A DNA stretch of 64,000 bases from Beroe forskalii (GCA_011033025.1 WFMF01000023.1:682001-746000); one strand, 5' to 3'. Positions 25,001-34,530 are shown, numbered from the stretch's first letter. Notes: generated from the sequence alone by a model not told the origin. Numbers and translations are program-made.

Positions 25001-27430
25001 GATTGCACATCACACATCGATAAAAAAACTAATATTTTAACAGAAAAAAATCATCGTATTTGAACACTATTCCTTCCACAGATTACCAATTCTACACAGT
25101 CTAAATGTCTCCATAGGATACCTTGCTAAACATACCATGGGACACGCCAGTAGTCGCACTGTCATCTTCTCCCAACACCGAGGATAGACCGACCATCGCC
25201 AGCCCTGCCATGACCACGCCCATCCCGATCCAGTTAGTGGGGTACATCTTACGCTTCAGAAATATCACCTGCGGGTGGGGAGTATTGCAATTTGGGGCGA
25301 TTTCATATCTCGTGAAAAATTAATAGTTCTTACATTTGCTTGATACTTTGATAATTCAAAGGAGTTGCATAATTATCTGATTGCGATTACAAGAGCCAAT
25401 TTGGCTCAGTGTTAAATACTTGAATAGGAGAGTGATCTTAAAGTGGTCTTGCTTTTTGGGCCAAAAAGCAAGACCACTTTAAGATCACTCTCCTATTCAA
25501 TTATTTAACACTGACTGTATTAAATTTGGCACTAGTTACAAGGCGATCTTAACACAGCCTAAACAGTCAATACGACTACTCGACTAGTACTAGTATACTA
25601 GTATACTAGTAGACTAGTACTCTAGCAGACTAGTACTAGTAGACTAGTAGACTAGTAAACTAGTAGGCAGGACACATTAGACATACCGATAAAACTCCTG
25701 CGAATATGATAATAGCCCCCCTCAGCATTTGCCACACAGAGGCTGGAACGTAGAGCAGCCCAATGCCAGACAGAGTGGTGCCGATCAGGTCGCAGACAGT
25801 GGGCACCACGAAGATACCAGTCAGCACCTGCCTGAGGGAGTGGTGTTAGCTGGCGTTGTCATGTGACGAGTGACAGTTAACATGGCATCCAATGTTGTTA
25901 CTATGACACCAAAAATGGGTGCCATGGTTACTGGATTGGATGATCCAAGGCAGTTACGGAGAAACACCCAATGTAGTGACCATGACACCCAATGTAGTGA
26001 CCATGACACCCAATGTAGTGACCATGACACCCAATGTAGTGACCATGACACCCACTGTAGTAACCATGACACCCAATGTAGTGACCATGACACCCAATGT
26101 AGTGACCATGACACCCACTGTAGTAACCATGACACCCAATGTAGTGACCATGACACCCACTGCAGTAACCATGACACCCACTGTAGTAACCATGACACCC
26201 AATGTAGTGACCATGACACCCAATGTAGTAACCATGACACCCAATGTAGTAACCATGACACCCAATGTAGTAACCATGACACCCACTGCAGTAACCATGA
26301 CACCCACTGCAGTAACCATGACACCCAATACAACAATTATCCCCCCTTGCAGTTACCATGACAACCACCTGCTCGGGTTGAGAGTCTGATTCCTGGATGT
26401 TCTGAGTTTCCCGCTCCCTCCTCTTCTTACTCCTCTGTATCTCGTAGACAATGAGACAGACAGCCTCTCCATAGAACATGAGCAGGGTTTGGAACCAGGG
26501 GTGTGTGAAGGGGTGCTCCTCGCCGTATATCCCTGGCAAAGAGAACGGATTACTGATTGGAAAAAGTAGAGAATGTTGAGAGGGATACACGAGGGTAGAG
26601 CAAGGGATTTTGTGATGTCAACCTCAACAAGGATTTGAGAGGCGGGGCTTTGAAAGGCGGGGGGGTTTGAGAGGCGGGGGGTTTGAGAGGCGGGGGGGTT
26701 TGAGAGGCGGGGTTTGAGAGGCAGGGGATTTGAGAGGCGGAGTTTTGAGAGGCGGGGGTTTGAGAGGCAGGGGTTTGAAAGGCGGGAGTTTGAAGGCGGG
26801 GGTTTGAGAGGCGGGGGGAGTTGAGAGGCGGGGGTTTGAGAGGTGGGGTTTGAGAGGCGGGGGTTTGAAAGGCGGGGTTTGAGAGGCAGGGGGTTTGGAG
26901 GCGGAAGTTTGAGAGGCGGGGGGTTTGAGAGGCGGGGTTTGAAAGGCGGGGGTTTGAAAGGCGGGGGTTTGAGAGGCGGGGATTTGAGAGGCGGGGTTTG
27001 AGAGGCAGGGGTTTTGAGGCGGGGGGTTTGAGAGGCGGGGGTTTGAGAGGCGGGAGTTTGAGAGGCGGGGGTTTGAGAGGCGGGGGGTTTGAGAGGCAGG
27101 AGGATTTGAGAGGCGGAGTTTGAGAGAGGCGGGGTTTGAGAGGTGGGGGGTTTGAAAGGCGGGGTTTGAGAGGCAGGGGGTTTGAGAGGCGGGGGGGGGG
27201 TTGAGAGGCGGGGGTTTGAGAGGCGGGAGTTTGAGAGGCGGGAGTTTGAAAGGCGGGGGTTTGAAAGGCGGGAGTTTGAGAGGCGGGGATAGGATAAAGA
27301 GGAAAAGACCGGTTTGAGGATTACCTGGCGCAGTCGACTGGTTCTGTGCTTTCTTAGTCAGGGTGTTCAGGGACCCGGTGACCAGCATACCCACCACTAA
27401 CACACATGTGTACACTTGAAACCTGGCCAT
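12865..27430 (-). CDS. SLC35F6: SLC35F6-like multi-span transporter, exons over 14.6 kb, possibly disabled
   Basis: Exons in gene order: 27325-27430, 26369-26532, 25687-25827, 25136-25268, 24286-24395, 22580-22706 (damaged), 22247-22258, 13819-13866, 12865-13026. Exons 1-5 join in frame by GT-AG introns. SLC35F6 is a ten-span drug/metabolite-transporter-fold protein of lysosome and mitochondrion. Visible: VVGMLVTGSLNTLTKKA (span 1), HPFTHPWFQTLLMFYGE, VWQMLRGAIIIFAGVLS, VVMAGLAMVGLSSVL, LLAQLVSASQMIIEELYIKK, GGFVLLMIGTLLYN. Odd: exon 6 has shifts of frame and extra partial copies, and the segment containing the family's SVTKELSATTRMVLDSLRT region is not found. Either this is a dying gene or the assembly is faulty here. 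Introns are nearly all minisatellite. Confidence 0.8.
13030..13580 (-). repeat. Degenerate repeats carrying the exon-8 splice-acceptor tract
   Basis: The C-rich tract plus AG upstream of the last SLC35F6-like exon (CTCGAATTCCCCCCTCCCAG) recurs about five times in variants (near 13035, 13153, 13232, 13318, 13548), separated by GTACA-rich palindromic sequence. Confidence 0.75.
13819..13866 (-). CDS. SLC35F6: SLC35F6-like exon after the 40-bp array
   Basis: 16 codons CPLILASYGESFDMTS from acceptor TTTGATAG|TGTCCC (supplied by the last array unit) to donor TCA|GTACCT, phase 0. It continues in frame into the last exon at 13026. Confidence 0.55.
13861..22250 (+). repeat. 40-bp minisatellite, 8.4 kb
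   Basis: About 209 tandem copies of GAGGACCCTATCACTAACAG plus GGGACACTATCAAGTTAACA. The two 20-base halves resemble each other (RGGACMCTATCA core), so the unit is a diverged dimer. Most copies are identical; common variants are single-base losses in the CCC or GGGG runs. On the gene strand each unit has TTGATAG|TG (acceptor-like) and GATA|GTGTCC (donor-like). Confidence 0.98.
22247..22258 (-). CDS. SLC35F6: SLC35F6-like 12-base exon piece before the 40-bp array
   Basis: TTTCAG|ATG TGG AAG ATA|GTGTCC. The last seven bases (GATA|GTG) are identical to the repeat unit. Joined to 13819-13866 it reads MWKICPLILASYGESFDMTS, aligning with the family's VIWALSLALGWEAF segment. Weak because it is so short. 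Confidence 0.4.
22580..22706 (-). CDS. SLC35F6: SLC35F6-like exon 6, frame-disrupted
   Basis: Acceptor CCCCAG|GTGGTG, donor GCCCAG|GTTGGG. Family-like pieces appear in more than one frame: VVGMEGAFS, then VLFMSLLVLP, then VCYFIPG, then SYENSLDAIAQ. At least three small indels separate them. Either a decayed exon or sequencing indels; two further partial copies lie upstream. Confidence 0.6.
22710..23060 (+). repeat. G-rich low-complexity repeats around the exon-6 copies
   Basis: Variable units of AAAGGGGGGGTTAAAGGGG type. On the coding strand they read as long pyrimidine tracts (CCCTTTAACCCC) directly upstream of each exon-6 copy. Confidence 0.8.
22806..23095 (-). pseudogene. Two extra partial copies of SLC35F6-like exon 6
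   Basis: Copies start at about 22860 and 23075 with the same CAG|GYGG acceptor and residues VEGNGRAFGV / LFMSLLVLP and VLFMSIVVP, each cut off after about 50 bases into C-rich repeat. Each has different small indels. The second has lost the EGAF segment. Confidence 0.65.
23540..24285 (-). repeat. 22-bp minisatellite starting at the exon-5 donor
   Basis: Units of GGTGACGACATCAAGTTGTCAT on the coding strand, about 30 copies, with a 26-base phrase (CACTCAAAGCCCTTAGTGGT and following) inserted twice. The exon-5 donor itself reads CAG|GTGAGGTGACGACATCG, so the unit core begins at the splice site. Confidence 0.88.
24286..24395 (-). CDS. SLC35F6: SLC35F6-like exon 5
   Basis: Acceptor TTTTTCAG|GTGAAA, donor ATACAG|GTGAGG, phase 0. 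It encodes LLAQLVSASQMIIEELYIKK, then HNVPPIQ, a clear family match. Both its acceptor and its donor neighbourhood are amplified into minisatellites. Confidence 0.87.
24396..24605 (-). repeat. 20-bp minisatellite of the exon-5 acceptor
   Basis: About ten copies of CAGGTGAAATGTTGCTTTTT directly upstream of exon 5, whose own boundary is TTTTTCAG|GTGAAATGTTGCT. Each unit therefore repeats polypyrimidine tract, AG and the first 13 coding bases. Confidence 0.9.
25136..25268 (-). CDS. SLC35F6: SLC35F6-like exon 4
   Basis: Acceptor CCCGCAG|GTG, donor CATG|GTATGT, phase 1. It encodes FLKRKMYPTNWIGMGVVMAG, then LAMVGLSSVLGEDD. Confidence 0.85.
25407..25514. repeat. 108-base near-perfect palindrome in an intron
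   Basis: Arms of about 53 bases (CAGTGTTAAATACTTGAATA...CTTGCTTTTTGG) around a single central G, with one or two mismatches. A cruciform or MITE remnant between SLC35F6-like exons 3 and 4. Confidence 0.85.
25570..25665. repeat. ACTAGT-rich self-complementary microsatellite
   Basis: Irregular tandem ACTAGT/ACTAGTAG units (for example GACTAGTACTAGTATACTAG). The hexamer is its own complement. Confidence 0.8.
25687..25827 (-). CDS. SLC35F6: SLC35F6-like exon 3
   Basis: 47 codons between GGCAG|GTG and TCG|GTATGT. It encodes VVPTVCDLIGTTLSGIGLLY and VWQMLRGAIIIFAGVLS, the most conserved stretch of the family (QMLRGA). Confidence 0.88.
25960..26362 (-). repeat. 21-bp minisatellite starting at the exon-2 donor
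   Basis: About 18 copies of GTGGGTGTCATGGTTACTGCA (two main variants) on the coding strand. The donor region of exon 2 reads CAG|GTGGTTGTCATGGTAACTGC, the same phrase. Because 21 is a multiple of three, all six frames stay open across it; those frames are not genes. Confidence 0.9.
26369..26532 (-). CDS. SLC35F6: SLC35F6-like exon 2
   Basis: Acceptor TTTGCCAG|GG, donor GAGCAG|GTGGTT, phase 0. It encodes HPFTHPWFQTLLMFYGEAVC (span 2 region), then a basic-acidic loop (QRSKKRRERETQ). Confidence 0.82.
26630..27300 (-). repeat. 15-17-bp minisatellite filling intron 1
   Basis: About 42 imperfect units of CCCGCCTCTCAAACC type on the coding strand, with variable C-runs. A long proline-rich frame across it is a by-product. 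Confidence 0.9.
27325..27430 (-). CDS. SLC35F6: SLC35F6-like exon 1 (start codon, span 1)
   Basis: ATG at 27430 (MARFQVYTCVLVVGMLVTGS), matching the family start; an in-frame upstream ATG at 27466 would add 12 residues. Ends GCGCCAG|GTAATC, phase 1. Confidence 0.8.
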
Positions 27431-28375
27431 TCTCTCAGGGAGGGGAGCGTTAGTGGGATGGATCATAGATCAAATGCAACAGTAAACTGGATGTTAAAAT
27501 CCAGGCGAGAGATATTTAGTTTAATCCATTACTTAGCCATTTCCCAAAAATCCAGAATGCTATCCTATAAAGTTCAAAAACTAGTCATGTCTTTAAGATT
27601 GAAGACTTCAGTGAATATCAAGACGAAGAAAAGGCAATTATAGGCAACAACTGACAAAACACAAATCATAAAACACAAATCATAAAACACAAATATTAAG
27701 CTTGTAAAAAGCAGACCCTGAGTGTCACTGTGTCTGCATGACCGCATAAAATGACAGACTCTTATCAGGAAACATGACACTCCCAACCTTTAAAAGGGTA
27801 GCATCACGTATTCTAACTCTCCAGTCACATGACTGCATGGGAGTATGAGTAGAGCGCGTGCAGCTGACAAATCCAATGTCTTATCTTTAAAAGTATAAAG
27901 ATTTATGGGAAATGAAAACTGAAACAAAGTGTATATATGAGGTAGAGTCCTGCGCGTCTATAGTTGGTGGTTATACATCACCATCTTACTGCTGTAACCC
28001 AACAAATACCGTCACTGTGAACTGAGTATTGGTCGTGCAACAGTATCCACCCGTCACTAGGAGCATCAGTGAGGAATCTGTTGTTGAGTACATTCACCTC
28101 CCCCATTAAGAAACAAAATAATGTATAAGATATTTAACACAGCTCATGATTAAAAACACATCAAAAATCATTTCAATAATTTAAAATTGCAAAACGGTTC
28201 TGCAATATAAAGGCTGATACAAATTATTCACATTCAATTTATGTAACACATTAAATCAATTGATACATCGTTCCCAAACGACATGGCTCGTCATCTAATA
28301 AAAACACCATATAAGGATTAAGGACTATAACATTGTCAATTAATTCCCATATATGGCAACCCTATCCTGGCGTTG
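27431..28375. promoter_or_regulatory. SLC35F6-like 5' flank and intergenic spacer
   Basis: About 940 bases between the SLC35F6-like start and the COMM-domain stop. It must hold the promoter and 5' UTR of the former and the 3' UTR of the latter. I see no TATA box or exon I can support; a short CACAAATCATAAAA repeat lies near 27660. Confidence 0.35.
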
Positions 28376-28967
28376 CTAGCTCTGAGACTCTATGGCTAGT
28401 TTAGCCTTCTCCATTTCCAGCAAAAAGTCGTAGTATTGGTCTAGAGACATCTCCACAGTGACACTCTCTTTTTCATTGTTCTCATCTCTCAGTTCCAGAT
28501 TCAGCTGAAACAAACATGAGGGGTTGTAGAGGAGATTAGTAGAGGAAATGACGCTTCAAACAATGCTACCAACTGTGGTAGTATTAGACCTGTTCTAGAC
28601 AGGAGCTCTCAGCCCTGTCTAGAACGGGTCTAAGTAATGAAACTTCAAATGATATATGGTATAACAGATAGATATCATCAAGGGGGATGCGTGTGGATGA
28701 TGGATTCAAAAACAATCCAACAATGGGGCCATTTATGAAACATAAAACTGTCAAAATCCAGAAAATGATTTATGATTGGTAAGATATTATTCAAATTCCA
28801 AAATATTGTCAAAAAAATCTAAACAATTAATAATAATCAATTGATAATCAACTGATAACTTGTATTCAGCAGCTGAAGGTGGGTGTCTGACTGGTTTGCC
28901 AGTTTCTTTGACGCCACAGTGATGCCCCATTTCCACTCAATGTTACACACTTCCTTCGACATAGTGG
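28376..28967 (-). CDS. COMM-domain protein, last two exons (COMMD7-like)
   Basis: Exons 28873-28967 and 28376-28504. The first encodes EVCNIEWKWGITVASKKL, the second LNLELRDENNEKESVTVEMS, then LDQYYDFLLEMEKAKLAIES and stop. This is the COMM domain (VEWKFGVT.. LQLxL.. ELTLxQFYxFLxEME), which mediates assembly of the COMMD/CCDC22/CCDC93 (Commander) complex in endosomal recycling. The closest I recognise is COMMD7. The N-terminal helical half is not visible; KDM8 starts only 340 bases upstream on the same strand, so the rest is lost, lies beyond KDM8, or the protein is COMM-only. The splice junction is unusual: the acceptor TTTGTTTCAG|CTG is strong, but the matching in-frame donor point (CTTCAG|CTGCTG) has no GT. 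Confidence 0.65.
28578..28634. repeat. Hairpin in the COMM-domain intron
   Basis: Inverted repeat TTAGACCTGTTCTAGACAGG / CCTGTCTAGAACGGGTCTAA around a nine-base loop, one mismatch in 20 pairs. Confidence 0.8.
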
Positions 28968-29309
28968 CTACGGAATGTGAAGTGTGAAAATACCAGATGC
29001 CGGTAAGAAGTTAGGAAAATGTTCCCGTACTGAAAGTAACCAATTAATGCACGAACCGTTGCATTGATTTCAAACGACAAACTTCAATCATGAAAGTTTG
29101 ACGAATTCATAGATTAAACTTAAATAAATTTTGACAACAATAAACTTTAATAAAAGCGATTCTGTATTCTGTGGCAAACATTAAATAAAACTTATCAAAA
29201 ACAATCAATGTTAAGTAGATAAAATAAAGAAGTTGTTAACTAAACTTGAATAAATAAACGCAACTATCCAAACAGGCCGGATCTTGGATTAGTCCTATAT
29301 ATCACCTGA

Positions 29310-30480
29310 TCATTCCTTCCACCAGAAGCTGACACTGAGGCTAGGTGAGAGAGCTCTAACGTGATGCCACCAGAACTTGGGGATGTAGAGGACATCTCCC
29401 GGGCCCAGGTCACCACTCCACGCTGTCTTGTCCTCATAGTCTGGGAAGAGATCTACACTAGGTGCCTCAATGTCTATCTGACTTGTATTAGCCAGCAAGT
29501 GGTGGGGGTGGGGGTGCATGTCCACTCCCCTCTCAAACAAGGTGAATCTCTTGTAGCCGTGTACTTGACAGAACAAGTTGTTGTATTGGTCGTGGTGCAG
29601 GGGCGATACTGTGCCTTCAGGACCAAACCAGCAGTTAGTCACTAGTCCCTCCTCTGCAACGGCGCAATAGTCCAGGGGGATTATGTCTTCTTTCAGTTTG
29701 GGGATGTGGCTGAACAACTCGTATTGGGCTAAGTATGCAATCTCATCAGACGGATTCAGGATGTAGGTTTCTATGAATTCTTTGAGAGTAACCAGTTTCT
29801 GAGACCACTTGTCACTGGTGTAAGTGGATCCTATCTCTATGGGAACAGTCCTGCAGCCGAAGTTATCTGAGAGGTACTGTGGGCACCATTTCTGCAGGGC
29901 TGGCCAGTGCTCCAGACAGTGCTTCATGACAAAGGGAGTTCCCTTTTCAACTAGCTGAACGAAATGCTCCAGGGAAGGAGACTGGATTACAGGAATCCTG
30001 GTGAGATGCGGCAACCAGGGTGGCTTCAACTCACTCTTGCGGGGTGGCTCTGCACACTTCGACGGCTTGAAGGGAACTAGTTTTGATTGGATGTGGTCTG
30101 CTAGAGTCTGAACAAATAACTCTTTTTCAAGGGGAGCGCCCATTATCAGTCCCATATCACAAGAAAGGAGCGCCTCTGTGAACTTGTCAGAGTGATACAG
30201 GTTCACTAGATTTAACGAAACACACAGAACGGTAGAGTTGTCTCCAGAAAATATCAACATCCCTCCAGTGTCCGACGTTAATGGTTTCCCAGACCGAGTC
30301 CAGCAAAATATCACATTTTTCTATGGATTCTGTGAAGTTTTCGGAATCAATTGAGCTTTTCAGAACATCCGAGAAAATTCTGCAGATTTTGGAACAGAAA
30401 TAATAATCAAACTTTTCTCTAAACAAAGTGCAATTGAGGTAAAAACCTAAACCATTCGCAATAGTGTCAGAAACATTCAT
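29310..30480 (-). CDS. KDM8: KDM8/JMJD5 JmjC-domain hydroxylase, with one apparent frameshift
   Basis: A JmjC Fe(II)/2-oxoglutarate oxygenase; in mammals this protein hydroxylates arginines. N-terminal part in one frame (30480 to about 30195): MNVSDTIANGLGFYLNC to SVWETINVGHWRDVDIFWRQ, the helical domain. The rest is in the next frame (about 30235 to 29310): ALLSCDMGLIMGAPL, KHCLEHWPALQKWCPQYL, CRTVPIEIGSTYTSDKWSQ, AYLAQYELFSHIPKL, WFGPEGTVSPLHHDQYNNLF (HxD iron ligands) and VLYIPKFWWHHVRALSPSLS (distal His), ending FWWKE. Total about 390 residues, near the usual length. A single-base shift near 30200-30235 separates the two frames; no intron fits there (the only GT..AG of the right length is 25 bases). 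Either an assembly indel or an inactivating mutation; the conserved residues favour error. Confidence 0.92.
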
Positions 30481-31605
30481 CGCATTTTAGCATTGTTGCT
30501 TATTTCCCACGTATCACGAAATGGCAGAAAATTTAGCGCTCGATTTTTTGTACGATTCATTGCGTGATATTTAAGTTGAGTGCGCGGCGCGAAGCGCTTC
30601 TTTGGTGCTTATATTTTGAAAAGCACTAACGTTGCAGTGTACCATTTAAATTTGTCAAAATTTTAACTTCAATATAAATTTTAACATTATTTTAAAAAAC
30701 ATGAAATAAAGAAATAATTTATCAAAATTTGCTTAATTTGAATCATAATTAAGATCTAAGCTGGCGCGCTCCTTATACCGCAGAAAGCCGCGCATCGATG
30801 TACCTCAGAAATTCGTAATTCGCAAAGCTAAAATCGAGCGCTGTCATCACCAAATGTTTTGGCATTCCGTTGCTGTTTTGTCTGACGTTGTCATGAATAA
30901 ACCGGAAAGTACGGTCCTGTGAATTTACTGTTGCTATCTTGAACTCTTGAACTTTTGAATAGAATTTCGGAGTTTAGACTCACCGCCCCGTTTCTTCTCA
31001 TTCAATTGATATCGAGGCTGGAAACTGGTTGAAAATTGAAATTAATCGTAAAATCAGTTCGTTGTTTCGCCTTGGCGTTGACAAGTCCCATTTTCTCAAT
31101 ATACTGGGAATTATTTCAATATCTGCTCTGAAGAGTATCAATAACCCGTGTTTTAAGTTCTTATACCTTAGTGCTTGGCATCGCTGGCGACTGACGAAAG
31201 ACTCTTACGTACAGGGACGATTACCTCATTAAGCTATTAGGAGATCGCCCTGTTTCCTGGTAGTGTTTGTATTCGCTGCCTAGGGATGCCTCGATTAGTG
31301 CCCAGATACCTGTACCCAGCGACTTGTACATTGTCTACACTAATACACAATCGGTAACCCCCATTTCACTTTCCTACGGTGCGCTTTCCCAGCTTCATTC
31401 TCTGTATTTGTTCTTTGCTTATTTTGTGAAGTTGTCAGATTCTTGGACATTTGTCCGACACTTTAAACTTATAGCTATCTCTTTTTGGTTGCAATCAGAT
31501 TACTTTTTCCTGAAAAACAATTTGATTTAACACCATTGCAATCTTTTTACTCTTTATAGACACTTGCAGTTAGCTTGAAGTTTACCTTATTCTCCCCACC
31601 TAGAT
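30481..31605. promoter_or_regulatory. Divergent intergenic region between KDM8 and the 78-aa gene
   Basis: The two genes are head to head with about 1.1 kb between start codons, so a shared or bidirectional promoter is possible. The 5' UTR of the plus gene probably includes an exon upstream of the acceptor CCCCACCTAG at 31603. Open frames at 31029-31530 have no recognisable features. Confidence 0.4.
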
Positions 31606-32237
31606 ATGAAGTACAGTCCTGATCGATACAGTGACAGCAAATCACCAACCAAGGTACCTTCTCTTTCATTGAATGAACTGCCTGAGGTCCTTTCAATCAT
31701 TTGTTCTAAAAATCAAAACTTATGATTCATATGAAAATTAGTAAAACTGACACCTTTTTGTATAATTTGTAATTAATTTAGTAATTTCCTTCATCGATAT
31801 AAAAAGCTGGTTTTAATTCTCTATAAGCATCTATAAGAGGCATGGCACGTATAACACATCTGTCGATGGAGAGCTTTAGATAGTTTATATAAAGTAAAGA
31901 GGCTTCCGACCCAGAGTCCACCCTGGTTTGCCGCCGCCGACCCAGAGCCGCCCGACCTAGAGTCCGTTCCCCCGGTCGATCGAATGGAATTGGTCAAATC
32001 ATCACATTGTTATGCAGGTGAAGTTAGGGTTTAACTCTTACTCTTCAGGTGAAGCTTGAGTTCGAGGAGGATGAGGACACTGAGTACAAACCCCCCACCC
32101 CCCGCCCATCTACTGACTGGGAAGAGGAGAGTCGTAAGAACACCTGGTTCACAGAACCAGCCCACCTCTCTGCCAATGGGACTAGCAGGGCTCAAGCCTT
32201 CGACGACTTGGAAAACACCTTCTACTCCTTTATGTAA
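31606..32237 (+). CDS. Unrecognised 78-aa acidic protein, two coding exons
   Basis: Exon 31606-31653 encodes MKYSPDRYSDSKSPTK and ends AAG|GTACCT; exon 32049-32237 starts CTCTTCAG|GTGAAG, phase 0, and runs KLEFEEDEDTEYKPPTPRPS, DWEEESRKNTWFTEPAHLSA, then ending ENTFYSFM. It is low in hydrophobics, Pro/Glu-rich, probably disordered with a short C-terminal motif. Good splice sites, matching phase and non-repetitive codons support a real gene. I do not recognise the family. Confidence 0.55.
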
Positions 32238-32547
32238 TTAGGTAGATATTATACGACTTAATGATTTTCAAAACGTTCATGTAAATGTTGATGGGGGAAT
32301 AGTGGTTGGAGGGATGGAGTTGGTGCTTTTTTATAAATTTCAAGTACAATTAGTGGGAATTTATAGCGTATCTTTAGCACTGTGAGGGACTTGAGGGAGC
32401 TCGCTGAACCGATCACTAAACACAATGGAAGGTTCAACATACAATTTGGATGCATATTTGACAATACAGGACAAACAATGTATTTGACAATGACTTCCAC
32501 GCCTTGAGACATCGTATTGTTACAATGAAAAATATCAAGTTATTTTC

Positions 32548-32625
32548 CGCTTTAAATGATATTTTTCCTCTGATCGCGACAAAATGTCGCGATCAGAGGA
32601 AAAATATAATTTAAAACGGAAATTA
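32548..32625. repeat. Long perfect hairpin 3' of the 78-aa gene
   Basis: Stem TATTTTTCCTCTGATCGCGACA and its exact complement around a three-base AAA loop, extended by a mismatched outer stem (TTCCGCTTTAAAT / ATTTAAAACGGAA). A MITE remnant or a small-RNA hairpin; expression unknown. Confidence 0.8.
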
Positions 32626-34325
32626 CAGTACAACATGCGACTTATAAACATTGCCCCACTCCATTATCTAATATTATCAAGTTAGGTCTGTACCTGATAG
32701 ATCCGCAAACCCATCAACTCAACACACCGTAAACTCCCTGACCTCTATAGGGGAGAGGCATGATGCGTATTATACGAGATGATCCAGGAGTTAAACAGGG
32801 CATCATTATCTAATTATCTAATTAACTTGGCAGACCCTCATTATATTGATCAGTGATTAGCCGCGGGTGTGTATGACAACAGTACGTGTAATGTGTCTGA
32901 ACTCCAGTTTACATGTTGTACATTGTGCTCGCTGGTTAGCAATCGCTCCAAATGCTGAAAATGGAAAACAAAGACTTCTTGCATCATTTGTCGTATATGA
33001 TTGTCCGTCATTGTACACGCTCTGTACTATTTGGATTCGAAGGAATCATAATGTACAGTTATTTCTTTTGTCCTTCGTTCGAATGCTTGAGTAGAGAATG
33101 CTTGGCATGTTGTGAATCATAATATTTTCATTAGATGCATCAGACATAGCGTGCCATCGAGCTCTCCACTTCTAATGAATAATACAGCAATCGAGATGCT
33201 TCTTTAAATTCAGTTGTGTCGTATTTTATTAACTCTGCTATTTTGAAAGATCATCTATCAAACGATTCAGTGACTTTAATAATTTACATCTAATTATAGC
33301 AGATAAGGTAGCCTGACGCTTTCTTTAATATTAACTCTTCTCTCTGAAAGTTTGACACTTTTCAAGAAAATATCTGAATGTTTTTCATTTTTATCCCATG
33401 GAAATGCTGTTTTTTGAGTTTCAAGCAGAGGTATAGGTTTCTTAGGATCCCCATGGCAACCTGTCCGTTTCCATAGCTCACTTTACGTCATGAATCACAA
33501 AACGGAATGTATATTTTAGAGTGTGCAGGCTAAATTTAGCTCTACCCTTCCATACAGAGCGAACCTTGCGATCATATTCTGTAGCTAGGTGCTCAGATGC
33601 TCAGGTACTTTGGTAGTTGGTAATTGTTTGCGTCAATTAACAAGTACTGCTGGTATAGGGTATATACTCTGAGTATATTGCCTAAGAACTGCATTGTAGT
33701 CTCATATCAAACACAAGTTCCCTGACTATTTCCCGTCTTCGTTCTCTGTGAAGCTGTACTGTGGAGCATTGTTTGGAGATAATACTACTAACTTTCTTCC
33801 CTATTCAGCCTTCTCTTATTGAGAAATCTCGAATACTAGGTCTCTCCCTTTTGCTTGCAATATATATGCCATTTTCAGTTTGTCCATAATTTCGTATCTC
33901 TGTGAAATTAAGTAGATTGGCATGGGAAAATGATATACACCTGCTTGTATCAAACTGATGTTGGATATACAATTTATGTTGGGATATTTAACACATTTAA
34001 CTCTATTGTTGGTTAAATGGTTGTATCTACTTATGACTAGGTAATATTCCTGACATATAATAATATATCGTCATTCGTTGCACGAGATATTAGGTATGTA
34101 CCAAAATGCCACATATAGCATTATTAACTGAAAATTAACTTCTGTGATTCAATAAGTCAATCAGTGTCAATTAATCGATTGATAGAAATTTATTTTTGGT
34201 TGGAAAGGCAGCGAAACAACAAGTTGTTGGGAAATTGAATCATTGAATTCTCATTCATCTTTATTCTATTAGAAGTTATACCCATTCAAGCATAAACATT
34301 TTCAATAAAATTTCGGTAAATTGAG
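32626..34325. other. No gene recognised
   Basis: AT-rich, non-repetitive sequence. The open frame at 32867-33094 (75 codons, Cys-rich start) has no family signature and no clear splice context. Confidence 0.4.
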
Positions 34326-34530
34326 CGATCCGTCGAGGCCAGTATCACTCCAGTATCAGACCAGTACCACGCCACTGCCAGTACCACGCCAGTATCGCGC
34401 CAGTATCAGGCCTACCTCACGCCGTTATCGCGCCAGTATCACGCAAGTGGCGCGCCAGTAGCACGCCAGTAGCGCGCCAGTAGCACACCAGTAGCACGCC
34501 AGTAGCACGCCTACTACTAAACGGGGGATG
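34326..34530 (+). repeat. 11-12-bp minisatellite, forward block
   Basis: Tandem CGCCAGTAGCA / CGCCAGTATCA units, about 17 copies. Confidence 0.85.

Noticed and set aside
25821-26590. Five overlapping frames of 124-220 codons (HDTQCSDHDTQ, VVTMTP, HWVSWLL)
   Set aside because: A 21-bp repeat keeps all frames open. Only the exon at 26369-26532 within the longest minus frame is real.
26624-27466. 280-aa proline-rich protein as a single gene
   Set aside because: Only its start (27325-27430) is coding, as SLC35F6-like exon 1; the remainder reads through the GC-rich intronic minisatellite past a good GT donor.
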